Shown here one piece after another: positions 1 through 11,801 of a stretch of 64,000 bases of DNA (within the stretch, counting starts at the first letter, position 1; the number at the start of each line of letters is the position of its first letter). The notes under the pieces are model-generated. The model searched no databases and had not been told where the DNA came from. It saw nothing but the letters and a program-made list of their open reading frames with translations. The position numbers and the translations under genes were made by a program. This DNA is from Antedon mediterranea (taxonomy: Eukaryota; Echinodermata; Crinoidea; Comatulida; Antedonidae), in the NCBI RefSeq assembly GCF_964355755.1, contig NC_092680.1, positions 2,335,001 to 2,399,000 on the forward strand. The letters are read 5' to 3'.

Positions 1-60
1 CCTCTACTCAGGTGACATCCCTATTAAATGGACACTTTCTTTGAGCATACTCTTAAAAGG
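1..60. repeat. Partial GGACA-type minisatellite at window edge
   Basis: The first bases contain a short phrase (CCCTATTAAATGGACAC) resembling the repeat units near 17115 and 60476, which alternate 'GGACAC' with 'CCTTTAATAGAG'-like words. Only part of a unit is present because the window begins here. The assignment is by eye and weak. Confidence 0.3.
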
Positions 61-900
61 GGTTCTACTAAACGAAAAAAATCCTCAAGTGACTCAGTAT
101 GTGTCAATATGAAAATACTTTTTAAACTGTTTAAAAATATATTTCCCAATTTAAAAGACCCTTTTAAATTCTACTATAACAACATTTAATATATTTTTGT
201 CATTTATTAGTAATAGTTTAAATACATTGTTATGAAGTAATATATAATTCAAATTTGTTACACTGTACAAACTGGACAGAACTAACCAGTCTAGTCTTTA
301 CAATTTACTTTTGTTGCGTTTATTATATATAGCCATAACACAATCGAAGAAAATTCTTAACCTTAGTAGGCTATTTGGTGCTGAATAGGTTTTCGACTCC
401 AGTTCTACGACGTAGAAGAGGAGGATCCCATATGTATGTATGTATGTATTAGTGAATACATCATAATTAAGAAATCATTTCTACTGCGCAGTCCATTGTG
501 GATTTTGGCGTTTGTAATCGTGGCCTTGGCTTGACGGAGTATCTCACATTTCTTTGTTTGAAGTATCATACATTCATTTAAAACCATTATAATTATGAAG
601 TATCATTATTTTATGAATCTGATATGGTCAAGCATGCATTAAAATGTAAACTATCCTGCTGACCAATATCGATATGCAAATTCTAAATCATTTTTATAAT
701 ATTTTCTTATCAGATTTGATCAAATTTCAATCCAATTTGAACACTGATGAGCATACAATAATAATATAAACAATTAACTATTTTTGCAAAATGAGACTTT
801 TGAAAAGTTTAACAATTTTGTTTAATGTAATAATCTTGGTGAATGGTTAAAATAAGTGCAAAAACAATTTTTTGTGGAAAGAGAACCTTCCAACCAAATT
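61..900. other. AT-rich spacer, nothing recognised
   Basis: No ORF with protein-like composition, no RNA gene and no clear repeat is visible. A short ATGT-type run lies near 433-450. Confidence 0.5.
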
Positions 901-910
901 CTGAATACGG

Positions 911-935
911 GCTTGAAATCATAACTATGCATTGC
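911..935. mobile_element. Possible terminal fragment of the TIR element seen at 30392
   Basis: The phrase TGAAATCATAACTATG also occurs in the right arm of the TIR element ending near 30635. Only this arm is recognisable here, so it may be a solo remnant or a chance match. Confidence 0.3.
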
Positions 936-975
936 AGTTGTGGGTGAGTCTACTCTCCGTGAACAGATTAACGCA

Positions 976-1116
976 GAAAGTTTGACCAAAAAAGGGTGAT
1001 GTGCCCAAATATGATAGTGATATGCCCAAATATGGTACTGATATGACATCATCTGGTCCATATATGGGCACACCACATTTTGTTGTCACATAAAGTTTGA
1101 TAGTGTAGACAGAGTT
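976..1116. mobile_element. MITE family A, copy 1 (left end eroded)
   Basis: The right end reads into GTTTGATAGTGTAGAC, the inverted complement of the family's left terminus GTCTACACTATCAAAC. Inside are the family's subterminal words: CCAAATATGG at 1026 and CCATATATGG at 1058, both perfect CArG-box matches. The left terminus is not recognisable beyond a degenerate 'AAAGTTTGACC'. The sequence has no coding potential. TA lies just outside the right end, which fits a TA target duplication, but the eroded left side prevents confirmation. Confidence 0.75.
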
Positions 1117-1119
1117 TTA

Positions 1120-1480
1120 TAGAAGACAATTGTATTTCATTTTCCTTAGTATTTCATATGAATCTAATGACATTCACACCTTGGGACCCACTACAGTATA
1201 TTTAATGATGTTGATTCCTAAAGGTGACTCGCAGTCAAATTTTACGAGTTTTCAACTTAGTCACCTTATGACATTTACACATACAAAAACATTAACAAAA
1301 CAATAATAATCCAACTTTGTAGAATAAAGAAAATCTTTTCCCGACCATATAAATACATTTTAATGTATTATATAGCGTATTAAGATAATTCAGGTGAATG
1401 GATGCAATGTGAACAGTGAATTAATATTTAAATAAAATTGTCAGATGGCAGTAGTATTAAAAAGTATGGTATTTGCACAA
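1120..1480. other. AT-rich spacer, nothing recognised
   Basis: No gene-like or repeat-like structure was seen. The sequence reads as unconstrained AT-rich DNA. Confidence 0.5.
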
Positions 1481-1492
1481 GACCACATATAT

Positions 1493-1815
1493 ATTGATCA
1501 TGATCAGCATAGCGGCATGTTCACACAAATATCATGAGTATATTGATCAAGATAAATACAATCAATTGTTTACATGAAACATCATGAGTACATTGAACAT
1601 AATCAACACTGGCTCACGTTCATGTAAAAGAACATTATTATTATTATTATTATTGATCATGTTCAGCATAGCGGCAGGTTCACATAAACATCATGAGTAT
1701 ATTGATCAAGATAAATTCAAGCAATTGTTCATCATGATCAACACTTGCTCAAGTTCACACTAAAGAGCATTGATTGATCACAATCAGCATAGCGGCAACA
1801 TACTGCGTTGATCAT
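1493..1815. repeat. Long diverged tandem repeat rich in TGATCA
   Basis: The phrase CAGCATAGCGGCA recurs three times, at about 1504, 1664 and 1785. Each time it follows a TTGATCA word; the first two are also followed by GTTCACA and an ATATTGATCAAGATAAAT-like segment. The units are about 160 and 120 bases long. I count eight TGATCA palindromes in roughly 330 bases. The sequence AACATCATGAGTA-ATTGA recurs within units and partly in inverted sense, so this may be a decayed inverted-repeat element rather than a simple satellite. A short ATT microsatellite (about 1632-1652) lies between the first two units. Confidence 0.65.
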
Positions 1816-1839
1816 AGTAAACTCTGAATGTGAACGTAG

Positions 1840-2268
1840 TTTATGACAAATTACATCCTACATTATCTCATTATTTAATGACAACAAACATATGCTTTAG
1901 TTACTATTATTAGCACCTTTATAACCTGCCATACCAAATGCTTCAAACTTGTCATAAAGAACCCTTATTTTTAAACTTTACATGGTAATCTAAATATTTT
2001 TTATTTGAAAAATCTACTTAAAGTTAAATGTTTAAGTGAACCAATCCACCTCATTATCACAACATGGTTCAAAGTGGCTAGACAGAATGAACAAATGCAA
2101 CTGAGAAAACTTGTTTACCAATTTGCTTCATCTGGGTGGTTGTGATTGAGTGGGTACGATTGCAAAATGTGGAGAGCAGTTTACCAAACGTGCAGAGTTG
2201 GTGTACGAATCTTACAATTTATGTACGCTAATATAGTTTACTTGTGTTGCTGTTTTGTTATATTTGAG
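1840..2268. other. Spacer, nothing recognised
   Basis: This is an AT-rich stretch leading into the purine tract. The only open frame here runs into the purine tract, and I do not regard it as coding. Confidence 0.5.
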
Positions 2269-2920
2269 AGAAGAAAAGGGGAGAGAAGAGGAAAGGGAGA
2301 AACGAGAAAGAGAGAAAAGGAAAGGAAAGAAAAAAAGGAAGGAGAAAAGGAAGAGGACAGAAGAAAAAAAGAGAGAAAATAAGAGAGAAGAAGAGTAGAG
2401 AAGATGAAATGGGAGAGAAGTGGAAGAAGAAGAGAGGAGGTGAGAAGAAGAAAGAGAGATGGTGAAAAGGTGAGAAGAGATAGAAATGAGGAAAAGAGGA
2501 GGGAAAAGAAGGAAGGAAGGAGAGATAAGAGGAAGAAACGGGAGAGAAAAGAAGGTGAGAGAAGAAAAGGAGAGAAGAAAAGAAAAGGAGAGAAGAGAAG
2601 AAAAGGAGAAAGAAGGGAAGGGGAAAAGCAGAGAAGAGGAATTGGAGAGAAGAAGAGAAGTGGAAATTTAACCAGAAAAAATTAGAGAGAAGAGGAAGAG
2701 AGAGAAGAAAAGAAATGAAGGAGAAGAAAAGGAGAGAAGAAAAATGATTGAGAAGGGAAGGGGATAGAAGAAGAAGAGGAAAGAAGAGGAAGGAGAGAGG
2801 AGATAAAAGGAAGGAGATAAAAGAGAAAGGAAAGGAAAAGGAAAAGTAGAAGAAGAGGAAGGGGAAGAAAAAAGAAGGGGAAAGATGAAGAAAGAAGAGG
2901 AAGCAGAGAGAAGAGAATGT
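2269..2920 (+). repeat. Long polypurine (GA) tract
   Basis: About 650 bases on the plus strand consist almost entirely of A and G, built from loosely repeated GAGAAGAAAAGGA-like words, with only scattered pyrimidines. Both strands give open frames (Lys/Arg/Glu-rich forward, Leu/Ser/Phe/Pro-rich reverse), as purine tracts do automatically, so these are not taken as genes. Mirror-symmetric purine tracts can form intramolecular triplexes (H-DNA). That is a known property of the class and was not shown here. Confidence 0.9.
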
Positions 2921-2924
2921 TCAT

Positions 2925-4860
2925 GTCAAATTAATATAAGTTAACAATTCTAAATTATACTTTTTCATTACAAAAAATGCCACTATTAAATATATCATTA
3001 AATATATTGTATTGTAGAATACAATTACAGTAAATCCTTATATTCTGTCATCTTATATAATATTCCGATCTAAAAAAAAACCGACAGAAAGTCATCAGTT
3101 ATATTTTTCCAAATAAAAAATAGGCGACTTATTGATAGTTTATACATCAAAGCTTTGGCTTAGCTTTGTGAAAGACCTCAAAGCAATTAGCATTAGATAG
3201 GAAGATAACCTCTACAGGGACTCTAACAAGTTTCCATGAGCTTAGCGGCAATGTGTTAATGACACTCCCCCAATATTACCCGGACTTGATATAGGATTTG
3301 TCTCATTTCCAAATGACTTGCTTTTGATCTCGTTAATTATCCGCGCGTGTCATCTAATGGCTAACTCTGCGAGAATAATTTTTCTGTTTTAGTATGAATT
3401 TCCGAAATGATATTGAAGGTGAAAAGGGTACGGCATTAAAATTTATCAAGCATAGTTTTGAAAACAGAATTATATTTGAATGATATAATATACAAAAAAA
3501 CATTTAATAAATTTATTATGAAACAATTTTAGTATTAAATACTGCACTTTTAGAATGTAATTAATGTAACTGTATACATGAAAGTATTCATATATATTTA
3601 AAGATATACAAGTTACACAAATATTAAATAATAAAAACATTATTGTCTGGATATTAAGTATAGCATACTGTGACGAGGAGAAGTAGAACCGGACAAGTAA
3701 AAGTACTTTAGTCACATGACCAATGCTTGTACTTTTTGGCTGCAAGAAGCCAAATAACTAGGTCACATTGGTGACCTTTTGTGTGTTTATTTATTGTGTA
3801 GTTCAAGTGAACTAATCAGTACTATGAGACCATACTATAAGACATTGTATGTATTATACCAATCAGTTTTCTTAAGCAATATTGACCTAATGATGTAGAA
3901 TATAATGAAAGGTCATTATGTTAGTTTGGCAAGTGGTCAAGATGGACATTGTAGGATCAATTACACTTCATAGTTTGGCAAGTGGTCAATAATATAATAT
4001 TAGCTGGTATTACAATAAAAAGAACCTTTCTCAACTTTAATCTTTTCTGGAATCACATGCTTGATGTACTGCACACATTATTTTAGTTCTTTATCAATTT
4101 TATGTGAAACCTCTGCATATATTTCATTGATAAATAAACTGTAAACAACTTGAAAAACAAAGTTGGTGTTAAAAAAATAGTATTATACTTTTAAGTTGTA
4201 CTTGACAATAATTTTTTCATTTTGTAAATAAATAATAATAATAAAATAATTCAAATAAATATTCATTTTTACAGCTGTGTGTATCCTTTTGTTTTTCTGT
4301 GAATCGCTGACCAAAATAAATTTCCAATCTGCGAAATTGTAACCATCTTTTTAAAAAGAAACATCAATTACTTGTCTAATCAATATGCAATGTGCAAAAC
4401 CATCTTGATATGCTAGACTAATCAATTGATTTAATGATTGAATTTGGTAATTAAAGCGATAAAAAAATAAACACAATTGAGATTATTGTCAATATAGGTT
4501 AATGGCGAGTAGTGTGTTGCCTGCAAAATGGAAGAAAAAATAAATACTTTGAGAGGTTATAGTACTTTTGATATATGTGTGGCGATTTTGAAAAAAAAAT
4601 TATATTGATAACTTAAATTGTATTTAATTAAATACATTACTGTACAGTTATGATTTGTCAAAAGAATCGAATATCAAACATTAGGAACGGCAGTGTGATG
4701 TTAAAAAGCTGAGGTAAACTTTACAACATTCGGTAAACATGAATTTTCCCATTTTGTTTGAATGAAACCCTGGGTTAACAATGTACCCAGATATTTTATG
4801 TTTTTTTCACACAAAACAAATTGTAAACTGGTTTATTATTAAATAAATATTAATACAAAA
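2925..4860. other. Spacer with small repeats only
   Basis: No gene is recognised. Two small structures are present. A near-perfect dyad AGGTCAC-(4)-GTGACCT lies at 3760-3777. The phrase TAGTTTGGCAAGTGGTCAA is repeated directly at 3922 and 3971, 49 bases apart. Confidence 0.55.
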
Positions 4861-4870
4861 TGATTTATTT

Positions 4871-4982
4871 GGGGGTAGAAATGGGGGGTGGGTAGAAATG
4901 GGGGGTGGGTAGAAATGGGGGGTGGGTAGAAATGGGGGGTGGGTAGAAATGGGGGGTGGGTAGGAATGGGGGGTGGGTAGGA
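4871..4982 (+). repeat. G-rich 17-bp tandem array
   Basis: The unit GGGTAGAAATGGGGGGT (17 bases) is repeated about six and a half times with almost no divergence; the last copies change AGAAAT to AGGAAT. Every unit carries a GGGGGG run and a GGG run on the plus strand, so the array meets the simple pattern for G-quadruplex formation many times over. The low divergence suggests recent expansion. Confidence 0.95.
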
Positions 4983-5017
4983 AAACGAGAGAGAGATTCT
5001 TTGAATAAGTATGTATG

Positions 5018-5101
5018 TTTTATCGAGGGCCTTGAATGATCAGTTCTATAAGGAACTGGATAGGCTACCCTCAGTAAATATGGTAATAAATAAATAAATA
5101 A
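5018..5101 (+). mobile_element. Probable LINE 3' end with (TAAA)n tail
   Basis: A short unique sequence (TTATCGAGGGCCTTGAATG and what follows) ends in GGTAATAAATAAATAAATAA. A 3' untranslated region that ends in a short AT-rich microsatellite is typical of CR1/L2/jockey-type LINEs. No reverse-transcriptase sequence precedes it, so this would be a strongly 5'-truncated copy. It is classed by tail structure only. Confidence 0.4.
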
Positions 5102-5104
5102 GCC

Positions 5105-7890
5105 AACCAGCTAAATCGAACTAAAAATGAGGTAAGAAATAATTGTTATTTTGATGCTAAATACTTTTATTCTGAAAGTAGGTTTATGTTTGGAGGCCAA
5201 ACTAAATGACTACGTTATAAAAATTGTTTTCTTCTATATTTCTTATTTGAAAATTAGTCCCAAATAGTATTTTATAATATACCAAGATTTTATGGCTCAG
5301 TTAATAGCGTTTACCCTCTTTGTAATCTACTAAATGAGATCAAATGCATAGAATAGAAATTATTTGAAGCTTCAGGATAAAAAAAAACAATTGTCCTCAA
5401 TTTCAAGCACAACAATTTTATTCCAACAATACAATTTCAATTTTATTTTATCTGAATTTTGCCTCTGGGCTTGCAATTTAAAATTACAAATGAAAATGTT
5501 AACCCAGCGTGACCCCCTTTTTGATCTAAGGCCAGACAGTCAAACATGTCAAGGCCGTGACCCACTTCGTGGGGATGTCATTAGTTCTTGTACTCTTTGA
5601 CTTATTAAAAGAATCCATTGTTACGACCAATGCTATAGAAAATTAATGACAATTTTCCAGACATTTTATAAATAGGAAATGCTATTTATAGGTATTGATT
5701 TTATGATAAAATAAGGTAAAGTGGAGAAAAACGAACAGTAGATTTTATTGGTTTTTATACTTTATGTTAAAATTTTAATAAGCTTCTAATATCCCTACGT
5801 GTGGACAGTCAATTTCTTTTTTTAAATGAAGGTAGTTGCAATCTGGAAGAGCAGTTTATAGATGGCGCACACTACAGTTTCGTTAACAATCTTTCACGAA
5901 CCTAGAACATTGCAGCTCAAAAAAGCTTGCAATGGCACAAATAATTTTGTGATAGATGGAATGTTATATTTCTATGAGGCAAAGTCTAGCATTGTATCAC
6001 ACATTCCAATTGCTCATTGTGAAACAAGAACGAACCACATATAGGGCCTGTTTCTATTGAAAAATTAAAAAATAATGTTTTTTTTGGAAACCGGTTTCGG
6101 CAGTTGTTTGTAAATAAAGATTGCGTTACAGCTCAATTTTAACTCCAATACCATGTGCGTTCGTAAGGCAGAAGTGCGATTGGATTGAGGTCATGTTGAC
6201 TTTTTTTCGCATAGCGCGATCCCCAAGAATTGCATCCATTTTGTCATAGAAGGGGCAGGTAATCCTGTCATTATTACGCAAACCACATATAACAAAATTT
6301 CACTTGCAAAATCACCAAAATTATGGAATATTTAAGAATATTACTCAGGTGTGTTTATAGTGGGAGAAAATAATACAATGCCCATGATAACAAACTATTT
6401 ATCAAATGGCAAGGATACGTACAATCACGCAAAGTAAGGAAGATTACAAAAGAATCTAACTTTTGCAGCAACAAACTGTGTTCCATTTAGGCTTAAGAAT
6501 AAAAACTGGACATGGAATATAGCAAATCAAAAAAACTGTCATTTCCATTGTGGAGTTTGTAAGCCCATGGGGCATAAAGCATTATAATATAACATAATTG
6601 GAAGCAATCATAGTTGTATAATAAAACATTATTATGTTGTTTATCAGATCTGAGGTCACCAAAAGTAGGTTAATAATATGTAGTGAATTCTGCCTGGAAC
6701 CATACCTTTGGTACCAGTTAGACTCAAGATCTGAGCACTAAAAGCAACAACAAAAAATCGGATCTGACTCAGAAAAATAACAATGAACACAATATTTCCC
6801 CTAGAATTGTTATAAAAGAGCGTGTCAACAATATTTACTTTATTGAAGAATTAAAAGAAAGAATCATTTTTTTCCCCAAAGTTAATTGAATTTCTCCAAA
6901 TCTTTAAACAAAACAAACATGTGTTTACTGTGTCATCTCTTCTCCTTTAACATTCATGGACAGACAGACAGACAAACAGACAGAGCAGCCTTTAGGAAAA
7001 CAGAGCTAATATTAAAGCACCACATACAAATTGGAAATATCAAATTGTTTGTGACATTTGTAATAATAATTGAAAGGGTAGATGTTTGTTACATATCTCT
7101 TGCTAATGTTTTGCTAATTATAAGTTCTCACTTCAACATTACGACCTTGGCCGATAGCATATATCACCATTCAAAACCAAAAGTTGTAACATCTTTTTAA
7201 CCAAATATGACAACACTTTACAAAAAATATGAAATACGGTCACATGTTTAGCTAGCCTATACAGTGAAACCACTTTACACTTACTAACAATTGGGGGAAA
7301 ATAATGGAATAGTCAACCCCTATGGAGGGGATACTTTGTTGGGTCTCAAAGATGTTTCTTTTACGGTTTTATTGCATCAACAAGTTCTGGTTTCTTTCTT
7401 TCTTAATAACGTATCTGTATCTTACTGCCTTCGTTCATAACCTCATAATCTTTTTTGAGATTTTAAAATTAAAGTAAAATTTAATTATGATTTTTTATGA
7501 TTTATGTTTTTAAAAAAACAGTCTATATTATCATATATAAATGTATCGGGTTTATTCAATCATATTTTTATAAAAAATTGTAATCTATTAGGTTTCCGTT
7601 GATGAATAAACATGTATATCTATATACAGTCCCAAGGTCAGATTTCATTCAACAAACTCTATTGAAAGACCTTGGAAAAGACACGTTTTATACTAAATCT
7701 AAATTTCTTTCAAATAAAGTTATTTTATGTTCGTAATAACTAATACAATAGAAGTTATTGTTTGGGACATCCCTATATTTACCAGTTGTTAAGGGGACAT
7801 TCTCATGAGAAACAAACCAGTGGAAATACATATATTTTAACACTACGACTAACCCATATATAGGAGGAAACCCATATTCAGGGGCAATTC
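5105..7890. other. AT-rich spacer, nothing recognised
   Basis: Short open frames (for example 5862-6044 and 6886-7200) lack any recognisable domain, and their residue usage follows base composition. A (GACA)n microsatellite lies at about 6960-6986. Around 7290-7370 and 7790-7880, phrases such as GGGGACA and CCCCTATTAAAGG resemble the GGACAC-type minisatellite seen near 17115 and 60476, but are too decayed to delimit. Confidence 0.5.
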
Positions 7891-7896
7891 CCCTAT

Positions 7897-8026
7897 TAAA
7901 GGTTGGTTCCCACTAGGACGTAAAGCAACGATGTAAGTAATTCAACCAATCACAAGTGATGGATTATCTAAATTTTCGCTTGTGATTAGTCAACTCCCTT
8001 GCATTGCGTCGTGGGAACCAAGCTTT
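7897..8026. mobile_element. Palindromic MITE, about 130 bp
   Basis: The left arm begins AAAGGTTGGTTCCCACTAGG. The right arm ends GTCGTGGGAACCAAGCTTTA, which is its inverted complement with a few changes. Further in, CCAATCACAAG on the left matches CTTGTGATTAG on the right, so most of the element folds into one hairpin. It is non-coding. The immediate flanks read TTA on the left and TA on the right, compatible with a 2-3 bp target duplication. The superfamily is not decided. Confidence 0.8.
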
Positions 8027-8029
8027 AGG

Positions 8030-9875
8030 CGCACTTTTGCAGGACACAAACAAGGTTGTTAGGTTCTAAAGATATCCTCTTAATATTGATTGAAACAAAT
8101 TTCTATCAATACCAAAAAAACTAGTACAATGTGCATAAAATGGAAATGTTTGAATGACCTTCCAACTATTTATAGATTGTTAGACTATTCATAAAAATTC
8201 ATCAACCTGAGGGTAATAGAAATTACTTCAATAAAAAATATATATGCATCTTAATATTTTAAGTTTCATAATTTAAACTTTGACCCTAATTTTCGCTAAA
8301 ATATGTAAAATAGTATTAAGGCATGTAAAAATATGAAAACGTGATAATAACAATTGTGAAAATATATAGTACAGTAGTAGTTAAATCTACATTATTTAAG
8401 GTTTTTTATGCATTTAATGAGGTGAAAGGGTATATGGAACAAACTCAAGTTCAATCTCCATTTAAATATACAAATAATATAACTATAGGCTTACTATTAT
8501 TATGTGCAGTTGAATGAATGTGTAAAAATTAGGTTTTATTCCATTTTATATATTTCATCAAACTTTTGTTCCTGAGAAAATTAGAAAACAATGGAATTCA
8601 TGAGTTACCACAGGTTACTGTAGTATACACATGAATGAAAGGATTATTGTTTGTCTGTCTGTCTGTCTGTCCCAAGGAGGGGTTTTACTTTATTGTAAAG
8701 TAATAAATTATAATTTTGCTGTTCATCATAAGCAAAAGTTTGGATATTGATTTATTTTATGATAGTTTAAATGTATTTAAGGGTAACATTGTTAAATCTC
8801 TATAATGTTCCAATCTTTGTTTATGTTATTGTTGCTTATTTGAATGTATTATATAGTTTATTATGTTTATATTCAACCTGTTAGTGGCGGTTTCATCGCT
8901 GTTGGTTGTGAACTGAATAAAATAAATAAATAAAAAGAAGCCTCACTCCTATTTTATTTTGTCTCAACTTTTCATTCAGGCTAAAATGATGAAGTCTTAA
9001 ATGCGGCGGAAAGTGAGGAAGTTGAACATAATACAATCAAAACATCAATTTATTATTTTACAGTCAAGACTTCCCCCATATTGCAAACATAACACCTGCA
9101 CTAATGTCACTATGTCTACTCTATTGTTACACGGAAAAACATCATCTTTTCTCAGCTAGTCAAATATATCAACATCTATGCTATTTATTTCTAGAAAAAT
9201 GTGGAAAAGTATTTATATAATTTAAAATAATGTAAACATTTTATCTGATTCTCTGCAAAAATAGTTTTAATTGTTATTTCAAAATGATTTAAGTACTGTC
9301 TTTAAATAGCGCAGTGTAGTAAACCATATCCTTTTTTTTTTGCGACTAGAAGAATCTAATTACATTAGAACAAAATGTCACTATAACGTTATTCTTTTCT
9401 TCTTGTAGGAATACATTTTTAAAATCTTGAATTCTGAAAGGAAATTTTTTCATGAATGAAAAAATTAGCTTTATCAAAAATGACCCACATCATTAATAGC
9501 AACAAATACAAAACAATATGATTAAGTCACACATTATATATAGGACAATAATGTTGTTTACAAGAACAAAATCTACGCAAAAATACAGTATTTACAGGTT
9601 TAATTGCAAGGTCGCAATATGTAGGGCTGTTGATTTAAAGGAAAACAGAAACTTTGTATTGTGTGATACAATATATGACGTAAACATTGGCACAATTAGT
9701 GTAATTAGGGTATTGGAGATTAATTTGTTTTCATTAATCTTAATCTCATGTATTCATTTTGGACAAACATTACTATTGCAGAAATGTTTGTTGTTGCATC
9801 TGATTAGTTTCTAGATAGAAATTTGATATACATTTATCCTCACACAGCATTAGTATTTGTTAAATAGTTCTCTCT
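8030..9875. other. AT-rich spacer with minor repeats
   Basis: No gene is recognised. A (GTCT)n microsatellite lies at 8651-8672. A possible LINE 3' tail is listed separately at 8866-8936. The 98-residue frame starting at 9518 shows no domain, signal or family resemblance and is treated as chance. Confidence 0.5.
8866..8936 (+). mobile_element. Possible LINE 3' end with (AATA)n tail
   Basis: The sequence TGTTAGTGGCGGTTTC and its continuation end in GAATAAAATAAATAAATAAAA. The arrangement matches a LINE 3' untranslated region with a microsatellite tail. No coding remnant is visible upstream. Confidence 0.35.
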
Positions 9876-9880
9876 AAATA

Positions 9881-10227
9881 AAAGTAAGACTTCATTTGTT
9901 CCCAAACATAACCCTGTCTCAATGTTTCCCTCTTAAAAGGATATAGGTGTATATTATATTTAATAGGAAATATCTTATAGGGAATTTTCTATCTTATTTC
10001 TTGTGATTGTTCTACTTGTTACTGGCCAAAGGGGGCTATTATATTTAAATTGTTAACAATTTCTTTCTAAAAGTAAGACTTCATGTTTTTTCGAAGATAA
10101 CCCTGTCTCAATGTTTCCCTCTAAGAAAATATAGGTGTATATTATATTTAATAGGAAATATCTTATAGGGAATTTTCTATCTTATTTCTTGTGATTGTTC
10201 TACTTGTTCCTGGCCAAAGGGGGTATA
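9881..10227 (+). repeat. Tandem duplication of a 189-bp unit
   Basis: The block beginning AAAGTAAGACTTCAT at 9881 recurs at 10070, an offset of 189 bases. It continues through CCTGTCTCAATGTTTCCCTCT, a long identical AT-rich core, and CTGGCCAAAGGGGG near 10020 and 10209. About 155 bases are highly similar between copies; the linker at about 10040-10069 is not repeated. Near-identity indicates a fairly recent local duplication. No coding content was recognised. Confidence 0.92.
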
Positions 10228-11660
10228 TACATTTTTACATTAAATAACAACCTAAGTTTAAAGTTTAAGCAACAAAAAATGTAAAGTGACAGGTAACATG
10301 TACATGAATTGATCCAAAGTGTCACAAAGTCAGTCTGTGAGAAACAACTCAGTACCCTGATGAAGTGATACTCTGCCCCAGGGTTGTGTAAGGTGTGATA
10401 GGCCTACAAAGAGTTTACAGGTACCTCAAGCCTGGGACACAGGTGAACATGCTACGATATGGACAGGTGAGATAGCAAGTGTAAGATTCACACAGCCTTC
10501 TTGTGCAACGAGACACCTATGGGGTGCTTTGCTGTACCCCTAGGGGTGAAACTAAACACATCATGTCTCAGTTGGCTACAGGTCTTTTTTAAACACAACT
10601 CTTAATAAGCGCCCACTTTCCTAGTTTATGCTGTTTACACACACCAGGTTTTATCTGTTAGCAATTTGTAACAACTTGTTATACACTTTGTATATTCTGT
10701 CTTGTCTATCTATCAAATATTGACATATAATAACAGAGATCTAATATTGAATTTTTATTGATTTGTTTTAGGTAATTAATTTACTGTGATTCAATTTCAT
10801 ATATCTGTCAGGATTCAAGTAAATAATATGATTTGATGAAATAAACATTCAAGATTATTTAATAAATACACTAAATAATAAATTATGAAATATGAATTAA
10901 ATGTAACTAATACTATATACTTTTTTTACATACAGTATAAATTGTAGACATGATCTACAGAAAAATAGCATTATAATAAAATTAAAATAGTTATTTAAAT
11001 AAAGATAAAACAATTTTTGTTCAAGGCCATTTTAATGTCACATAACAATTAAAAAGAGTTAATAAAAATTTAATTTACTGAAAGGAAGTAGAATTATATT
11101 GATAAGTTTGTACATTTTGTTTATAAAAAGATTTTTTTTGCTTAAATTTACTGACTATTATTGCTCTTTATTACCCCTTCCTTCTTTAAGAGAGTTTTAC
11201 TAATTATTTCTTTTTATTTCACACCACATACAGAAGTTTTGATGACAGATTATCATGATTTCCGGACATTTTTATCATTATTTGTTGATAAACATAGTTT
11301 TAACGCCAAATGTAGATCATCAAAAATCTTTACTTGCACCAAAAAAATAAATTATGATAACATCATAAAATTACTACCAAGGGCAAAATAAACATATAAA
11401 ACTGATTATATAATCATTAAACTAATTACGATTGAAACTAGTACATCGTGTAATGAAATATTGTAAAAAGCTGAAAAGTGTATGAGAAATTAATAGGGTC
11501 ATGATAGATGCCTATTAGTGAGGTTATAACCCTTGAATCGTTTTAGCCAGACCAAAGATTTTATAGCAACACTTAATGTTGACCTATTCAACCCATTCTG
11601 TATATAAACTTAACATAACTAATTATTTGTTAATGTGATAAGTTTATTTTGTGTTGAAAA
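10228..11660. other. Spacer containing a GC-richer island
   Basis: Bases 10310-10570 are clearly richer in G and C than the surroundings and contain words such as CCCCTAGGGGTG and TAGGCCTA. I find no splice-bounded open frame in it. It could be a unique regulatory stretch or an unidentified repeat. The rest is AT-rich with nothing recognised. Confidence 0.5.
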
Positions 11661-11666
11661 CCATCT

Positions 11667-11801
11667 ACCCACAATGTAGTTGATATCATTTCCCACAATG
11701 CAGTTGACATAATTACCCACAATAAAGTTTGATACATTACCCACAATGCAGTTGACATAATTACCCACAATAAAGTTGATACATTACCCACAATGAAGTT
11801 T
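11667..11801 (+). repeat. 24-bp minisatellite (CCCACAATGNAGTTGA type)
   Basis: Six units start with ACCCACAAT (one with TCCCACAAT) and continue with GCAGTTGACATAATT or AAAGTTGATACATT. The period is 23-24 bases. Alternation of the two unit subtypes suggests a 47-48-bp higher-order duplication. Confidence 0.92.

Noticed and set aside
2146-2924. Lys/Arg/Glu-rich plus-strand frames and a Leu/Ser/Phe-rich minus-strand frame
   Set aside because: They are by-products of a pure purine tract, open in several frames at once, with no non-repetitive protein sequence.
4871-4982. CRISPR-like or telomeric array
   Set aside because: Units are contiguous without spacers, and the motif is not a telomere repeat; it is a simple minisatellite.
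11667-11801. CRISPR array
   Set aside because: There are no unique spacers; the whole 24-base unit repeats, and the context is eukaryotic.
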